Of a stretch of 64,000 bases of DNA, positions 20,501-29,139 are shown in pieces; within the stretch, counting starts at the first letter, position 1, and the number at the start of each line of letters is the position of its first letter. Position numbers and translations under genes: made by a program. Source of the DNA: Ruegeria marisrubri (GTDB lineage Bacteria; Pseudomonadota; Alphaproteobacteria; Rhodobacterales; Rhodobacteraceae); NCBI RefSeq assembly GCF_001507595.1, contig NZ_LQBQ01000023.1, positions 186,001 through 250,000 of the forward strand. Direction: 5' to 3'. The notes beneath the pieces were generated by a model. It did not search any database and was not told the origin of the DNA. It saw nothing but the letters and a program-made list of their open reading frames with translations.

Positions 20501-20874
20501 GCTTGCTGGCAGAGGCCGCCGCCGTTCTGACCGCACCGCATCTGGCGCAGGTCTTTGCCGCGGACGCTCTGGCCGAGGTGCCGGTCACCGCCGATTTGGG
20601 CGCGTTCCGGGTGCATGGAGTCATCGACCGTCTCATCGTGACCGAGACCGATGTTCAGGTCATCGATTTCAAAACGAACGCCACCGTTCCCGACCGGCCC
20701 GAAACCTGCCCCGAGGGCCTGCTGCGGCAGATGGGGGCCTATGCCCGGGCGCTGGCCCAGATCTATCCGGATCGCCAGATCAGGACCGCCATCCTCTGGA
20801 CGCGCACGGCCGACCTCATGTGGCTGCCGCACGATCTTGTGACAGAGGCGCTGGGCCGCAGCCCGATACCTTGA
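17518..20874 (+). CDS. addA: Double-strand break repair helicase AddA
   Basis: 1118-residue UvrD-type helicase with C-terminal nuclease, partner of AddB. Walker [12 protein letters not shown] is near residue 26; Walker [15 protein letters not shown]; motif [18 protein letters not shown]; motif [18 protein letters not shown]; motif [14 protein letters not shown]. The nuclease motif [10 protein letters not shown] and VIDFKTN lie near the C-terminus. A 1118-residue length is usual for alphaproteobacterial AddA. A consensus promoter for trxA overlaps its stop codon. Confidence 0.95.
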   Translation: MTPRDEATERQVQAARPNASTWLAANAGSGKTRVLTDRVARLLLNDVQPQHILCLTYTKAAASEMQNRLFKRLGQWAMLEDAALQAQLTDLGVDGSIDPARLAHARTLFARAIETPGGLKIQTIHSFCASLLRRFPLEAGVSPQFSEMEDRAAALLREEIVEDMAESAHGHLVEAVARFVTDTGFDGLTKAIVQNRDGFAQPLDWAALLRLFDLPEGFDEQALLDRVYLGGEVELIRSILPVLIESGGNNAKAADKLAAFTEPTLANLAVLESVLLTGAGAKAPFSAKVGSFPTKVVQAVLADRMPQIDALMRRVEAAREQRLALVAAQKSLALHRFAAVFLPEYERRKQLRGWLDFDDLIFKARQLLSDPAVAEWVLYRLDGGIDHILVDEAQDTSPEQWDVIEKLAREFTSGEGARSDVERTIFVVGDKKQSIYSFQGADPEAFDRMQREFGQRLRDSGSNLENLTLEFSFRSSDAILRLVDLVFENRTDAGFHKDALHRAFKSDLPGRVDLWPVVEKVEEEEEGDWTDPVDRPGARHHNVVLAEQVAQSIKQMIARGETIPVDGDKPGQLRRRKVRPGDFLILVQRRSDLFAEIIRACKAAGLPIAGADRLKVGAELAVKDLAALLSFLATPEDSLSLATVLKSPLFGWTEQQLFDLAHRREEKFLWTALRKRADVFPETLAVLDDLRDHTDFLRPYDLIERVLTRHDGRRKLLGRLGAEAEDGINALLSQALAYERTDIPSLTGFLVWMQTDDLEIKRQMTGVGDMIRVMTVHGSKGLEAPIVILPDTGARRAPSDDEVMLADGTPLWRMSRDLSPAIIARARAEAQTRQLNERMRLLYVALTRAEKWLIVAAAGDIGKDGSSWYQMVEDAMGRAGATLVPGTGIRRLEHGDWHAPPPADVAKATHIPAPLPEAFWKPAPEPVSAPEVLSPSDLGGAKALPGDQGLDEEAAKLRGTRIHLLLEHLPGLEPRDWPESCVHLLPDVTTSERDGLLAEAAAVLTAPHLAQVFAADALAEVPVTADLGAFRVHGVIDRLIVTETDVQVIDFKTNATVPDRPETCPEGLLRQMGAYARALAQIYPDRQIRTAILWTRTADLMWLPHDLVTEALGRSPIP

Positions 20875-20899
20875 CCTCGCTCTGGGCCGCACCTAATTT
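20871..20899 (+). promoter_or_regulatory. Predicted sigma-70 promoter of trxA
   Basis: -35 TTGACC at 20871-20876, 17-base spacer, -10 TAATTT at 20894-20899. The -35 overlaps the addA stop codon. It allows trxA to be transcribed independently of the addBA operon. Confidence 0.6.
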
Positions 20900-20933
20900 C
20901 TTGTCTCAAGCACATCTCATTCAGGAGACACAC

Positions 20934-21254
20934 ATGTCCACCGTAGCCGTCACCGACGAAACCTTTGACGCCGAAGTGAAGAACTCGGACATCCCCGTTG
21001 TGGTGGATTTCTGGGCCGAGTGGTGCGGCCCCTGCAAGCAGGTCGGCCCCGCCCTGGAAGAGCTGGCCGCCGAGTATGACGGCAAGGTGAAGATCGCCAA
21101 GGTCGATGTGGACAGCAACCCGAACTCCGCCGCCGCAATGGGTGTGCGAGGCATTCCGGCACTGTTCATCTTCAAGGATGGCCAGGTCGTTTCGAACCGC
21201 GCCGGCGCCGCTCCGAAGGCCGCGCTGCAAAGCTGGATCGAGTCGTCGATCTGA
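20934..21254 (+). CDS. trxA: Thioredoxin
   Basis: 106-residue cytoplasmic thioredoxin with the active site WCGPC at Cys31/Cys34, VVVDFWAEW before it and the cis-proline region RGIPALFIF. Reduces protein disulfides and supplies electrons to ribonucleotide reductase and MsrA-type enzymes. ATG 20934 follows an AGGAGA ribosome site. It has its own promoter at the addA stop and a strong intrinsic terminator, so it is a single-gene unit. Confidence 0.97.
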   Translation: MSTVAVTDETFDAEVKNSDIPVVVDFWAEWCGPCKQVGPALEELAAEYDGKVKIAKVDVDSNPNSAAAMGVRGIPALFIFKDGQVVSNRAGAAPKAALQSWIESSI

Positions 21255-21277
21255 ATCCGGCTACTGACGATTTTTCC

Positions 21278-21305
21278 GAAGCGCCCGCAGGGGCGCTTCT
21301 TTTTT
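21278..21305 (+). terminator. Intrinsic terminator of trxA
   Basis: Perfect 9 bp stem GAAGCGCCC-GCAG-GGGCGCTTC followed by six T. Lies 23 bases after the trxA stop. Confidence 0.9.
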
Positions 21306-21466
21306 GTCCGTTTCGTACGCGGTTTTCAGGGGTCTTCTTCCGTTTTGTACAAACCGGTTTGGCCGTTGCCCGTGGGACGCCGCCCGCGTTGCCGGTCTCG
21401 TCCCGGTTCGTCCGGATCGCGGGACAACATGGCCAAGTAGACACCAGGACCAGCGCCGGCAAACAA

Positions 21467-21499
21467 GAAAAAAGCCGCTCGTCGTTTCGAGCGGCTTTT
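21467..21499 (-). terminator. Intrinsic terminator of the DUF1127 gene
   Basis: 11 bp stem AAAGCCGCTCG with loop TCGTTT and arm CGAGCGGCTTT. On the minus strand it is followed by TTTTTTC, 25 bases after the DUF1127 stop. On the plus strand a TTTT follows too, so it may work both ways. The stretch 21306-21466 between this and the trxA terminator holds no gene that I can see. Confidence 0.85.
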
Positions 21500-21524
21500 C
21501 ATTCGGTCGATCGATTCATTGGCA

Positions 21525-21719
21525 TCAGATCTTGGCGATGTCGCTGCGGGTCAGGCCGATATCGTCCAGCTGGGCATCGGTCAGCCGGGACAGTTCCTTG
21601 CGGGTCACACGGGCCTCGTTCCATTCGACGATGGCGTTCTTGGCCGAGATGATTGCGTCCACTACATGGAGAACGGTGACTGCTCCGAGCGGCGCATTGA
21701 TGTTTGCGGTGTTTGCCAT
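21525..21719 (-). CDS. DUF1127 (YjiS-like) small protein
   Basis: 64-residue protein ending in the arginine/leucine-rich DUF1127 motif: [25 protein letters not shown]. Members in Rhodobacter and Agrobacterium are stress-linked and have been implicated in RNA turnover or phosphate and carbon metabolism, some by binding RNA. ATG 21719 is chosen over an upstream in-frame start because GGAAGGAAA lies directly upstream. Single-gene unit with a strong terminator; the CCUCCUCCC small-RNA motifs found downstream of some Rhodobacter homologues were not seen here. Confidence 0.88.
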   Translation of the reverse strand: MANTANINAPLGAVTVLHVVDAIISAKNAIVEWNEARVTRKELSRLTDAQLDDIGLTRSDIAKI

Positions 21720-21859
21720 TGCGCATTTCCTTCCAACAGAAACAGCCGACCCCTCGTCGGTTGCAGGTCTCATCTAGGAACAAGGGCCGCGATTCACAAT
21801 TGTTGGTTCGACAGCCCCGGAATGCACGCAATGCATACCGTTGGGTCAGCCTTAAGCCG

Positions 21860-21888
21860 TTGCGCTTGCCCGCGACCCGGCCCATATA
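21860..21888 (+). promoter_or_regulatory. Possible promoter of hslVU
   Basis: TTGCGC at 21860-21865, 17-base spacer, CATATA at 21883-21888, about 25 bases before the hslV start. The GCCCATATA end resembles a heat-shock -10, but the only CTTG upstream is too close for a standard sigma-32 site, so the sigma factor is uncertain. Confidence 0.4.
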
Positions 21889-21914
21889 CTGACTTCAACA
21901 GTTCGGAGGCACGC

Positions 21915-22472
21915 ATGGCGGACAGCGATTTTCCCGGTTGGCACGGCACCACGATCATTGGCGTGAAAAAGGATGGCGAGGTCGTCGTGGCCGGGGACGG
22001 GCAGGTCAGCCTGGGCCAGACCGTCATCAAGGGCTCTGCGCGCAAGGTGCGGCGGCTGTCCCCCGGCGGGTTCGAGATCGTCGCGGGCTTTGCCGGATCG
22101 ACGGCCGATGCCTTTACGCTGCTGGAACGGCTGGAAGCCAAGCTCGAGGCCACGCCGGGGCAGCTGGCGCGCGCCTCGGTCGAGCTGGCCAAGGACTGGC
22201 GCACCGACAAATATCTGCAAAAGCTCGAGGCGATGCTGATCGTCACCGACGGGGCGGACATGTTCGTGATCACCGGGGCGGGCGACGTGCTGGAGCCCGA
22301 ACATGACGTGGCCGCGATCGGATCGGGCGGCAATTTCGCGCTGGCGGCGGCGCGGGCGATGATGGATGGCGACAAGAACGCCGAACAGGTGGCCCGCGAC
22401 GCCATGGCGATCGCCGCCGATATCTGCGTCTATACCAACGGCAACCTGACCGTGGAGCGGATCGCGAAATAG
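21915..22472 (+). CDS. hslV: ATP-dependent protease subunit HslV
   Basis: 185-residue proteasome-like peptidase of the HslUV (ClpQY) heat-shock protease. The catalytic N-terminal threonine follows a short propeptide: FPGWHG then [10 protein letters not shown], giving Thr12 after removal. [20 protein letters not shown] and [15 protein letters not shown] are typical. The next gene is hslU, 69 bp downstream in the same direction. Confidence 0.97.
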   Translation: MADSDFPGWHGTTIIGVKKDGEVVVAGDGQVSLGQTVIKGSARKVRRLSPGGFEIVAGFAGSTADAFTLLERLEAKLEATPGQLARASVELAKDWRTDKYLQKLEAMLIVTDGADMFVITGAGDVLEPEHDVAAIGSGGNFALAAARAMMDGDKNAEQVARDAMAIAADICVYTNGNLTVERIAK

Positions 22473-22541
22473 CGGGGTTCCGCCTTGTGTTTCCGCAGCC
22501 CATGCTTAGGTTCCCGGCGAAACAACGGGATTTGAAAGCAC

Positions 22542-23849
22542 ATGACCGACCTGACCCCGCGCGAGATCGTCAGCGAACTGGACCGTTTCATCATCGGCCA
22601 GAAAGAAGCCAAACGGGCCGTGGCCGTGGCGCTGCGCAGCCGCTGGCGGCGCAAGCAGTTGCCCGATGATCTGCGCGAAGAGGTGTTTCCCAAGAACATC
22701 CTGATGATCGGCCCCACCGGGGTCGGCAAGACCGAGATCAGCCGCCGTCTGGCCAAGCTGGCGCGTGCGCCCTTCATCAAGGTCGAGGCGACCAAGTTCA
22801 CCGAGGTCGGCTATGTCGGCCGCGATGTCGAACAGATCATCCGCGATCTGGCCGATGCCGCCATCGTCCAGACCCGCGAATTCATGCGCGAAGAGGTCAA
22901 GGCCAAGGCGCACCAGGCCGCCGAGGACCGGGTGATCGAGGCGATTGCCGGATCGGACGCCCGCGAGGCGACCCGCGAGATGTTCCGCAAGAAGCTGAAA
23001 TCGGGCGAGTTGGACGACACGGTGATCGAGCTCGAGATCGCCGACCATTCCAACCCGATGCCGATGTTCGACATTCCCGGCCAGCCCGGCAGCCAGATGG
23101 GCATGATGAATCTGGGCGACATTTTCGGCAAGGCCTTCGGCGGGCGCACGGTCAAGCGCCGGATGACCGTGGCCGAAAGCTATGACATCCTGATCGGGGA
23201 AGAGGCCGACAAGCTGCTGGATGACGAAACCGTCACCCGGACCGCGCTGGACGCGGTCGAGCAGAACGGAATCGTGTTCCTCGACGAGATCGACAAGGTC
23301 TGCGCCCGGGCCGATGCGCGGGGCGCCGATGTCAGCCGCGAGGGCGTGCAGCGCGACCTGCTGCCGCTGATCGAGGGCACCACCGTCTCCACCAAGCATG
23401 GCCCGGTCAAGACCGACCACATCCTGTTCATCGCGTCGGGTGCGTTCCACATCGCCAAGCCGTCGGACCTGCTGCCCGAGCTTCAGGGCCGACTGCCGAT
23501 CCGGGTCGAGCTGCGCGCGCTGACCGAAGAGGATTTCGTGCGCATCCTGACCGAGACCGACAACGCCCTGACCCGCCAGTACACGGCTTTGATGGGCACC
23601 GAGGACGTGAGTGTCTCGTTCACCGATGACGGCATCGCCGCGCTGGCCCGGATCGCGGCCGAGGTGAACCGCAGCGTCGAGAATATCGGGGCGCGGCGGC
23701 TCTACACGGTCATGGAGCGCGTGTTCGAGGAGCTGTCCTTTGCCGCGCCGGACAAGGCCGGGGCGCAGATCACCGTGGATGCCGATTTCGTGCAGGAGAA
23801 CCTCGGTGAGCTGACCAAGTCGATGGATCTGAGCCGCTACGTTCTCTAG
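22542..23849 (+). CDS. hslU: ATP-dependent protease ATPase subunit HslU
   Basis: 435-residue AAA+ unfoldase that feeds substrates to Hsl[18 protein letters not shown] at the N-terminus, Walker [24 protein letters not shown] pore region, Walker [10 protein letters not shown], sensor region [19 protein letters not shown], and the C-terminal tail DLSRYVL that docks into HslV. Partner of the upstream hslV. Confidence 0.97.
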   Translation: MTDLTPREIVSELDRFIIGQKEAKRAVAVALRSRWRRKQLPDDLREEVFPKNILMIGPTGVGKTEISRRLAKLARAPFIKVEATKFTEVGYVGRDVEQIIRDLADAAIVQTREFMREEVKAKAHQAAEDRVIEAIAGSDAREATREMFRKKLKSGELDDTVIELEIADHSNPMPMFDIPGQPGSQMGMMNLGDIFGKAFGGRTVKRRMTVAESYDILIGEEADKLLDDETVTRTALDAVEQNGIVFLDEIDKVCARADARGADVSREGVQRDLLPLIEGTTVSTKHGPVKTDHILFIASGAFHIAKPSDLLPELQGRLPIRVELRALTEEDFVRILTETDNALTRQYTALMGTEDVSVSFTDDGIAALARIAAEVNRSVENIGARRLYTVMERVFEELSFAAPDKAGAQITVDADFVQENLGELTKSMDLSRYVL

Positions 23850-23929
23850 ACGGGCCGGAAATATCCGCTAGCGTGGGGCGGGTGCGACCGGTGGTCCGCG
23901 CGCCCAACTCACCGTGGATATCCAGGCTG

Positions 23930-25150
23930 ATGAAACCGTCGGGGTTACGCCAATACCTGTCCGACAACGCCGCGTGGCTGGCGGCTGGCGTGCTGTTGAC
24001 GTTTCTGTCCAGCTTTGGCCAGACCTTCTTCATCTCGATCTTCGCCGGGGAAATCCGGGCCGAGTACGGGCTGAGCCACGGTGAATGGGGCGGCATCTAC
24101 TCGCTCGGCACCACCGTTTCGGCGATCGTGATGCTCTGGGCAGGACCTCTGACGGACAGGTTCCGCGTGCGCGTGCTGGGGCCCGTGGTTCTGGTCGGGC
24201 TGGCGCTGGCGGCACTGGCGATGGCGTTCAATAGGTGGCTTGTCCTGCTGCCAGCGGTCATTTTCCTGCTGCGTCTGTTCGGTCAGGGCATGAGCATGCA
24301 TATCGCCGTTGTCGCGATGGCTCGCTGGTTCACGGCCACGCGGGGCAGGGCGTTGTCGATCGCAACCTCGGGCTATGCCCTCGGCGAGGCGCTGCTGCCC
24401 ATTCTTTTCGTCTCCGCCATGGACCTGGTGGACTGGCGCCTGCTCTGGGTTGCGGCGGCCGGCATTGCGCTGCTGGGACTGCCGATCCTGGCGCGGCTGC
24501 TGCGTCAGGAGCGCACGCCGCAGAGCCTGTCCGACACCCATTCCGCCACGGGGATGGAGGATCGCCACTGGACCCGGCGCGAGGCGCTGGGGCATCCGCT
24601 TTTCTGGTTCGTGGTGCCCGCGCTGCTGGGCCCCGGAGCCTTCATCACCGCGTTCTTCTTCCACCAGGTCCATCTGGCCGAGATCAAGGGCTGGCTGCAT
24701 GTCGAACTGGTGGCGCTGTTTCCCGCCTTTACGACCGCCGGGGTGCTGGCGATGTTCGCCTCGGGCTGGGCCCTGGACAGATGGGGCACGGCGCGGATGA
24801 TGCCCTTCTATCAACTGCCGATGGCTGCCGGATTCCTGGTCCTGACATTTGCCGGAACATTGGCCGGCGGCCTGGTCGCGATGCTCTTTCTGGCCCTGTC
24901 GACCGGTGCCAACAGCACCCTTCCCAGCGCCTTCTGGGCCGAGTTCTACGGAACCCGCCACATCGGCGCGATCAAGGCGGCGGCGGCGGCGGTGATGGTG
25001 CTGGGATCGGCCATCGGCCCCGGTGTGACCGGGGTTCTGATCGACCTGGGCATCGGACTGGAGACGCAGTTCGCCGGAATCGCGGCCTATTTCGTGGCCA
25101 CCTGCGCCTTGCTGTGGATCGGCGTGTCCCGGGCCGCCAGAACGCTTTAG
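23930..25150 (+). CDS. Major facilitator superfamily transporter
   Basis: 406-residue inner-membrane protein with about 12 hydrophobic helices and an MFS-like loop (AGPLTDRFRVRVLGP) between helices 2 and 3. The substrate cannot be read from sequence; the organisation resembles oxalate/formate or nitrate-type MFS permeases without a defining motif. ATG 23930 is preferred to an in-frame GTG at 23873, which would add an unlikely basic extension. It is convergent with the Smr gene, with stops overlapping by 4 bases. In many relatives this position holds no transporter, so it may be lineage-specific. Confidence 0.82.
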   Translation: MKPSGLRQYLSDNAAWLAAGVLLTFLSSFGQTFFISIFAGEIRAEYGLSHGEWGGIYSLGTTVSAIVMLWAGPLTDRFRVRVLGPVVLVGLALAALAMAFNRWLVLLPAVIFLLRLFGQGMSMHIAVVAMARWFTATRGRALSIATSGYALGEALLPILFVSAMDLVDWRLLWVAAAGIALLGLPILARLLRQERTPQSLSDTHSATGMEDRHWTRREALGHPLFWFVVPALLGPGAFITAFFFHQVHLAEIKGWLHVELVALFPAFTTAGVLAMFASGWALDRWGTARMMPFYQLPMAAGFLVLTFAGTLAGGLVAMLFLALSTGANSTLPSAFWAEFYGTRHIGAIKAAAAAVMVLGSAIGPGVTGVLIDLGIGLETQFAGIAAYFVATCALLWIGVSRAARTL

Positions 25151-25734
25151 CGGCTGCGGCGCAGGTAGACGTAATAGGCGCCGTCGCCGCCGTGGCTGAC
25201 ATGCGCGGTGGTGACCTGAAGCACCGCCTGCGCCAGGGGCGGCAGGTTCAGCCATTGCGGCACCTGGTTGCGCAGAACACCCCGGGGCGTCGGAATCGGG
25301 CCGGGCTCGTCGCGGTCCTTGCCCTTGCCGGTGATGACCAGGACCAGCCGCTTGCCCGAGGCCTGCGAGGACAGGATGAAGCGGATCAGGGCCGGATGCG
25401 CCGTATCGACCCGCATCCCGTGCAGATCCAGCCGCGCTTCGGGCTTCAGCTTGCCGCGCTTCATCCGCGCGAACGCCTTGCGATCCATCTGCACGGGCGC
25501 CGCCGCCAGATCTTCTGTCACCGTCGGCTTGAGGCTGTTTTGCCGCGGCCGGGATCGGGACATCTGGCCCAGTTCAAAGGACTCGATCCGCGCGGGCGGC
25601 AGCCTGGTCGGTTTCGGCTTGGGCAGGGTTTTGGGGTGCACCGATTTCGGCATCTCGGGGTGCAGCCGGTCGGCCTGCCGCGCCACCTTGCGCCACAGCT
25701 CGATCTCCTCTGCCGTCAGTCGCCGCCGTGTCAT
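25147..25734 (-). CDS. Smr domain protein
   Basis: 195 residues. Basic N-terminal half without clear fold, then a C-terminal Smr domain (about 95-190) with the LDLHGMRVDTA motif, LVITGKGKD, and HGGDGAYYVYLRR. Smr domains have nicking endonuclease activity and bind branched nucleic acids; stand-alone versions in proteobacteria are linked to mRNA or DNA quality control. The ATG overlaps the stop of the preceding small ORF as TGATG, coupling it to the Tim44 operon. Confidence 0.88.
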   Translation of the reverse strand: MTRRRLTAEEIELWRKVARQADRLHPEMPKSVHPKTLPKPKPTRLPPARIESFELGQMSRSRPRQNSLKPTVTEDLAAAPVQMDRKAFARMKRGKLKPEARLDLHGMRVDTAHPALIRFILSSQASGKRLVLVITGKGKDRDEPGPIPTPRGVLRNQVPQWLNLPPLAQAVLQVTTAHVSHGGDGAYYVYLRRSR

Positions 25735-25985
25735 CAGGAGCCTTCCGTCGTCGGCGCCTGGCCCCCTGGACCCGACGGCAACACGCGCCCCCGGACCGGT
25801 CCCCCCGGAAGGACGGCCGCTTTGCCGACGGGGTCACCACAGGTGTCAGGGAAAGCCGACAGGGCCGCAGCCCAGCCCTTCGGGTCGTCACAGGTCAGGT
25901 CGGTTTGCATGACCCGGGCCCCGGCGTCGCTTGCGGCGGCCGTGACGGCTCCTGCCGGAAAAAGCGACCGGAGCGCGGCAATCAT
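25734..25985 (-). pseudogene. Short coupled ORF at the position of mltA; possible remnant of lytic transglycosylase A
   Basis: 83 residues, translationally coupled on both sides (ATGA with the Tim44 gene, TGATG with the Smr gene). As I recall it, relatives carry mltA (about 320-400 residues) between these genes. The GWAAALSAFPDTCGD stretch resembles the start of mature MltA in such species; the rest, rich in Pro and Gly, shows no MltA catalytic domain. This suggests a large internal deletion that kept start and stop contexts. It could instead be an unrelated small protein. Confidence 0.4.
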
Positions 25986-26638
25986 GCGTCCGTTGCGACA
26001 AGCAGCCAGTTCGGATCGTCAGAGCCCATGACGCGGGCGAAGGTCCAGCTGTCCTTCTGGCGCTTGACGGTGTTCGGGCTGCCTTCGACGATTTCGCCGC
26101 TGGCGTCACGCACGACCGAGGTCAGTTCGCCCACGAAGCGCATGGTGATTTCGGCCCGGTTGGTGTCCTTGTCGAACTTGACGTCCGTCAGCGCGGTTTC
26201 GCGGATGCCGATGAACTCGGCCTCGATGGTCAGGCCTTGATCCTCGCGCGCGGCGACGCCGGCGACGAAGGTTTCGAAAACCTCTTCCGACAGGAAGGGC
26301 TGGATCTCGTCCAGGTTGCCGCGCTCATAGGCCATGACGATCATCTCGTAGGCCCCGCGCGCGCCCTGCACGAACTCGGTGACCGAGAAGCTTGGCTCGA
26401 CCCGCTTCATCGCCGCAAGGGCCTGCGCCTGCGGGCTGTCTTCGGGCACGTGGTCGATGATGTCCTGATCCGGCCCGCCTTCGATCACCTCGAAGTCCCG
26501 ACGCTTGGTGCCAGCGGGCTGTTGCGGCAGGGGCGGTTTCTCGAACCCCTCGCGGGTGCCCAGAACGCTTCTCAGGCGCAGGATCAGGAAGATGGCAATG
26601 CCAGCCAGCACCAGAAGCTGGATCAGGGGTGAGTTCAT
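25982..26638 (-). CDS. Tim44/TimA-domain protein
   Basis: 218 residues with one N-terminal transmembrane helix (LIQLLVLAGIAIFLILRL), a charged linker, and a C-terminal Tim44-like domain (about 85-218). Bacterial TimA proteins are membrane-anchored relatives of the mitochondrial import subunit Tim44; their role is not settled. First gene of a three-ORF coupled unit with the short ORF and smr. Divergent from fxsA across 108 bp. Confidence 0.9.
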   Translation of the reverse strand: MNSPLIQLLVLAGIAIFLILRLRSVLGTREGFEKPPLPQQPAGTKRRDFEVIEGGPDQDIIDHVPEDSPQAQALAAMKRVEPSFSVTEFVQGARGAYEMIVMAYERGNLDEIQPFLSEEVFETFVAGVAAREDQGLTIEAEFIGIRETALTDVKFDKDTNRAEITMRFVGELTSVVRDASGEIVEGSPNTVKRQKDSWTFARVMGSDDPNWLLVATDA

Positions 26639-26746
26639 TTCGTCCTCTTTTCCGAACCGAGACTTTGTAGAAAGGGCCTCGTGTCACTATGTAGGGGACA
26701 GTCGGGGGCAAGTCCACCGTCCGACACGAAGGAAAGGATAAGCTGA

Positions 26747-27247
26747 ATGTACCTGTTTCTGGCCTTTTTGCTGGTCCCGATCATCGAGATCGCCCTGTTC
26801 ATCCAGGTCGGCGGCCTGATCGGGCTGTGGCCGACGCTGGCGATCGTGGTGCTGACCGCGATCCTGGGCACCTGGCTGGTCAGGACGCAAGGGCGCATGG
26901 CGCTGGGCCAGTTGCAGCGGGCGTTCAACGAGTTGGACGACCCGACCGAGCCGCTGGCCCATGGCGCCATGATCCTGTTTTCCGGTGCGCTTCTTCTGAC
27001 GCCGGGGTTTTTCACCGACGCCGTGGGCTTTGCCCTGCTGATACCGGGCGTGCGGGTGGCGGTGTTCCGCTATCTGCGGTCGCGGGTGACCGTCACCCAA
27101 TTTCAGATGGGTTCCGCTGCCCAGTTTCATGCCCGGCGCGATCCGTTCGACCAGGGTGACATCATCGACGGCGAATTCACCGAGGTGCACCCGGGCCGTG
27201 AGCCCGGAAAACCCTCGGGCTGGGTCGAAGGACCGCACCGGCATTGA
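26747..27247 (+). CDS. fxsA: FxsA family membrane protein
   Basis: 166-residue inner-membrane protein: FLLVPIIEIALFIQVGGLIG at the N-terminus, then TLAIVVLTAILGTWLVR and GALLLTPGFFTDAVGFALLIP, the FxsA signature. E. coli FxsA overproduction relieves F-plasmid exclusion of phage T7; its normal role is unknown. The C-terminal tail is hydrophilic and cytoplasmic. Followed 54 bp later by secB. Confidence 0.92.
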   Translation: MYLFLAFLLVPIIEIALFIQVGGLIGLWPTLAIVVLTAILGTWLVRTQGRMALGQLQRAFNELDDPTEPLAHGAMILFSGALLLTPGFFTDAVGFALLIPGVRVAVFRYLRSRVTVTQFQMGSAAQFHARRDPFDQGDIIDGEFTEVHPGREPGKPSGWVEGPHRH

Positions 27248-27301
27248 GGTGCCGCGCCCAAGTTGCTAAGCAAGGACGATTTTCAAACCCGGAGTTGATC
27301 C

Positions 27302-27802
27302 ATGACTGAAGAAACCGCCGCAGAAAACAAGGCGGCCAGCCAACCCCCGCAGGTTCAGATGCGTGTATTGGGGCAGTTCATCCGCGACATGTCCTTTGAA
27401 AACGTGATGGCGCAGAAGGGCGTCTCGGGCGAGGTCCAGCCCGAGATCACGGTTCAGGTGAACCTGGATGCCAAGAAGCGCCAGGCCGAGCATCAATACG
27501 AGGTGTCGATCAAGCTGAACCTGAAATCCAAGGCCAAGGGGATGGAAGACGTTCTGTTCCTGCTCGAGATCGACTATTGCGGCCTGTTCCACGTGGAAGG
27601 CGTGCCGGAAGACCAGCTGCACCCGTTCCTGCTGATCGAATGCCCGCGGATGCTGTTCCCGTTCCTGCGCCGGATCGTCAGCGACATCACCCGCGACGGC
27701 GGCTATCCGCCGGTCAATCTGGACACGATCGATTTCGTGCAGCTTTACCGCAACGAATTGCTGCGCCGGCAGGCCGCGCAGGCCCAAAAATCCGAAGCCT
27801 GA
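27302..27802 (+). CDS. secB: Protein-export chaperone SecB
   Basis: 166-residue cytoplasmic chaperone that keeps preproteins unfolded and delivers them to SecA. QVQMRVLGQFIRDMSFENV, YEVSIKLNLKSK, LEIDYCGLFHVEG, IECPRMLFPFLRRIVSDITRDGG and PPVNLDTIDF are all SecB-family blocks. The C-terminal 20 residues are polar. Convergent with dnaQ, with a strong hairpin between the two. Confidence 0.97.
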   Translation: MTEETAAENKAASQPPQVQMRVLGQFIRDMSFENVMAQKGVSGEVQPEITVQVNLDAKKRQAEHQYEVSIKLNLKSKAKGMEDVLFLLEIDYCGLFHVEGVPEDQLHPFLLIECPRMLFPFLRRIVSDITRDGGYPPVNLDTIDFVQLYRNELLRRQAAQAQKSEA

Positions 27803-27811
27803 TCACAAGGG

Positions 27812-27837
27812 CCGCGCCTGACGGGTGTCAGGCGCGG
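27812..27837. terminator. Hairpin between convergent secB and dnaQ
   Basis: 11 bp stem CCGCGCCTGAC-GGGT-GTCAGGCGCGG, overlapping the last bases of dnaQ. No T-run on either side, so it may slow polymerase or protect 3' ends rather than act as a strict intrinsic terminator. Confidence 0.6.
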
Positions 27838-28553
27838 TTCCACAGGGCTTTTTCCCCCAGTTTCTCGACAAAGGCGTCATGCGCCGCGCGTTCCTCGTCG
27901 GTGATCCGCGAGGGCAGAGGGTTTGGCCGGGCGGTGGGACGCCAGACCTGACCCGCATCGGCGGTATCGGTCGTGGCAACCGCCGACAGGCCGAAATCCG
28001 GCTGGCGCCCGCCGATCAGTTCCAGATAGACCTCGGCCAGGATCTCGGAGTCGAGAAGCGCCCCGTGCAGCACCCGGTTCGAGTTGTCGATGTTGAACCG
28101 GCGGCACAGCGCATCCAGCGAGGCCGGCGAGCCGGGAAACCTCCTGCGTGCAATGGCAAGCGTGTCCACCGCCTGCGCCATCGGGATCAGCGGCAGGCCG
28201 ATCCAGCCGAGTTCCGCATTGAGGAACTTCATGTCGAAGGCGGCGTTGTGGATGATCAGCTTTGCATCCCCCACGAAGTCGCGGAACGCCTGACCGATCT
28301 GCGCGAAGACCGGCTTGTCCTTCAGCGTCACCTGACCCGGTTCGGGGGTCTGCGGCGGCTCCAGCAGGTCGGGGCCGATGCCGTGCACGCCAAAGGCCTC
28401 GGCCGGCATCGAGCGTTCGGGATTGATGTATTGGTGGTAGGTTTCACCGGTGGCCACGTGGTTCCACAGCTCGACCGCGCCGATCTCGACGATGCGGTCG
28501 CCGTTCTCGGGTTCGAAACCGGTCGTTTCCGTATCAAGAACAATCTCACGCAT
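27828..28553 (-). CDS. dnaQ: DNA polymerase III epsilon subunit (3'-5' exonuclease)
   Basis: 241-residue proofreading subunit. DEDDh exonuclease motifs: VLDTETTGFEP (Exo I), IIHNAAFDMKFLN (Exo II), and HGALLDSEILAEVYLEL (Exo III with His and Asp). The C-terminal 50 residues are the polymerase-binding tail. Last gene of maf-aroE-coaE-dnaQ; its ATG overlaps the coaE end by 8 bases. Confidence 0.96.
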   Translation of the reverse strand: MREIVLDTETTGFEPENGDRIVEIGAVELWNHVATGETYHQYINPERSMPAEAFGVHGIGPDLLEPPQTPEPGQVTLKDKPVFAQIGQAFRDFVGDAKLIIHNAAFDMKFLNAELGWIGLPLIPMAQAVDTLAIARRRFPGSPASLDALCRRFNIDNSNRVLHGALLDSEILAEVYLELIGGRQPDFGLSAVATTDTADAGQVWRPTARPNPLPSRITDEERAAHDAFVEKLGEKALWNRA

Positions 28554-29139
28554 CTGCCAGTCCTGCTCTTATCTGCCTGACGATATCCTGCACCTGCTGG
28601 CGGGCATGGTCCAGAGTGTCGGTTTCGATGACGAAATCAGCCCGGGCGCATTTTCCCGCGTTCGGCATCTGCTTGGCGCGGATCTGCTCGAACTGCTCTT
28701 CGGTCATGGTGCCGCGGGCCATGACCCGTTCCTTCTGCACCTCCGGCGGGACGGTGACGCAGGCCACCGCATCCATTGCCGCGTCGCCCCCGGTCTCGAA
28801 CAGCAGGGGAATGTCGAAGACGATGATGTCGGCCTTGGCATTGGCCCGGAACGCCGCCCGGTCCTGAGCCACCAGCGGATGCACGATCGCCTCGATGGTC
28901 TTCAGCGCCGCGGGGTCCTGGGAAATGATGCGCTTCAGGGCCGCGCGGCTGACGGCGCCATCTTCGATCGCTTCGGGGAAGGCGGCGCGCATGGGCTCGA
29001 CCGCGGCACCGCCGGGCGCATAAAGCCGGTGCACGGCCGCATCCGCGTCCCAAAGGGCGCAGCCCTCGTCCACGAACATCTGCGCCGTGGTGCTTTTGCC
29101 CATGCCGATCGAGCCCGTCAGGCCAAGCGCGAAACTCAT
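28546..29139 (-). CDS. coaE: Dephospho-CoA kinase
   Basis: 197-residue kinase for the last step of CoA biosynthesis, phosphorylating the 3'-hydroxyl of dephospho-CoA. P-loop GLTGSIGMGKST, the acidic DADAAVHRLY substrate segment, FDIPLLFETG, and the lid arginines near QKERVMAR. Overlaps aroE (ATGA) and dnaQ (8 bases). Confidence 0.95.
   Translation of the reverse strand: MSFALGLTGSIGMGKSTTAQMFVDEGCALWDADAAVHRLYAPGGAAVEPMRAAFPEAIEDGAVSRAALKRIISQDPAALKTIEAIVHPLVAQDRAAFRANAKADIIVFDIPLLFETGGDAAMDAVACVTVPPEVQKERVMARGTMTEEQFEQIRAKQMPNAGKCARADFVIETDTLDHARQQVQDIVRQIRAGLADA

Noticed and set aside
21306-21524. DUF1127-associated CCUCCUCCC small RNAs as in Rhodobacter
   Set aside because: No CCUCCUCCC motif was seen; the DUF1127 gene ends at a strong terminator 25 bases after its stop.
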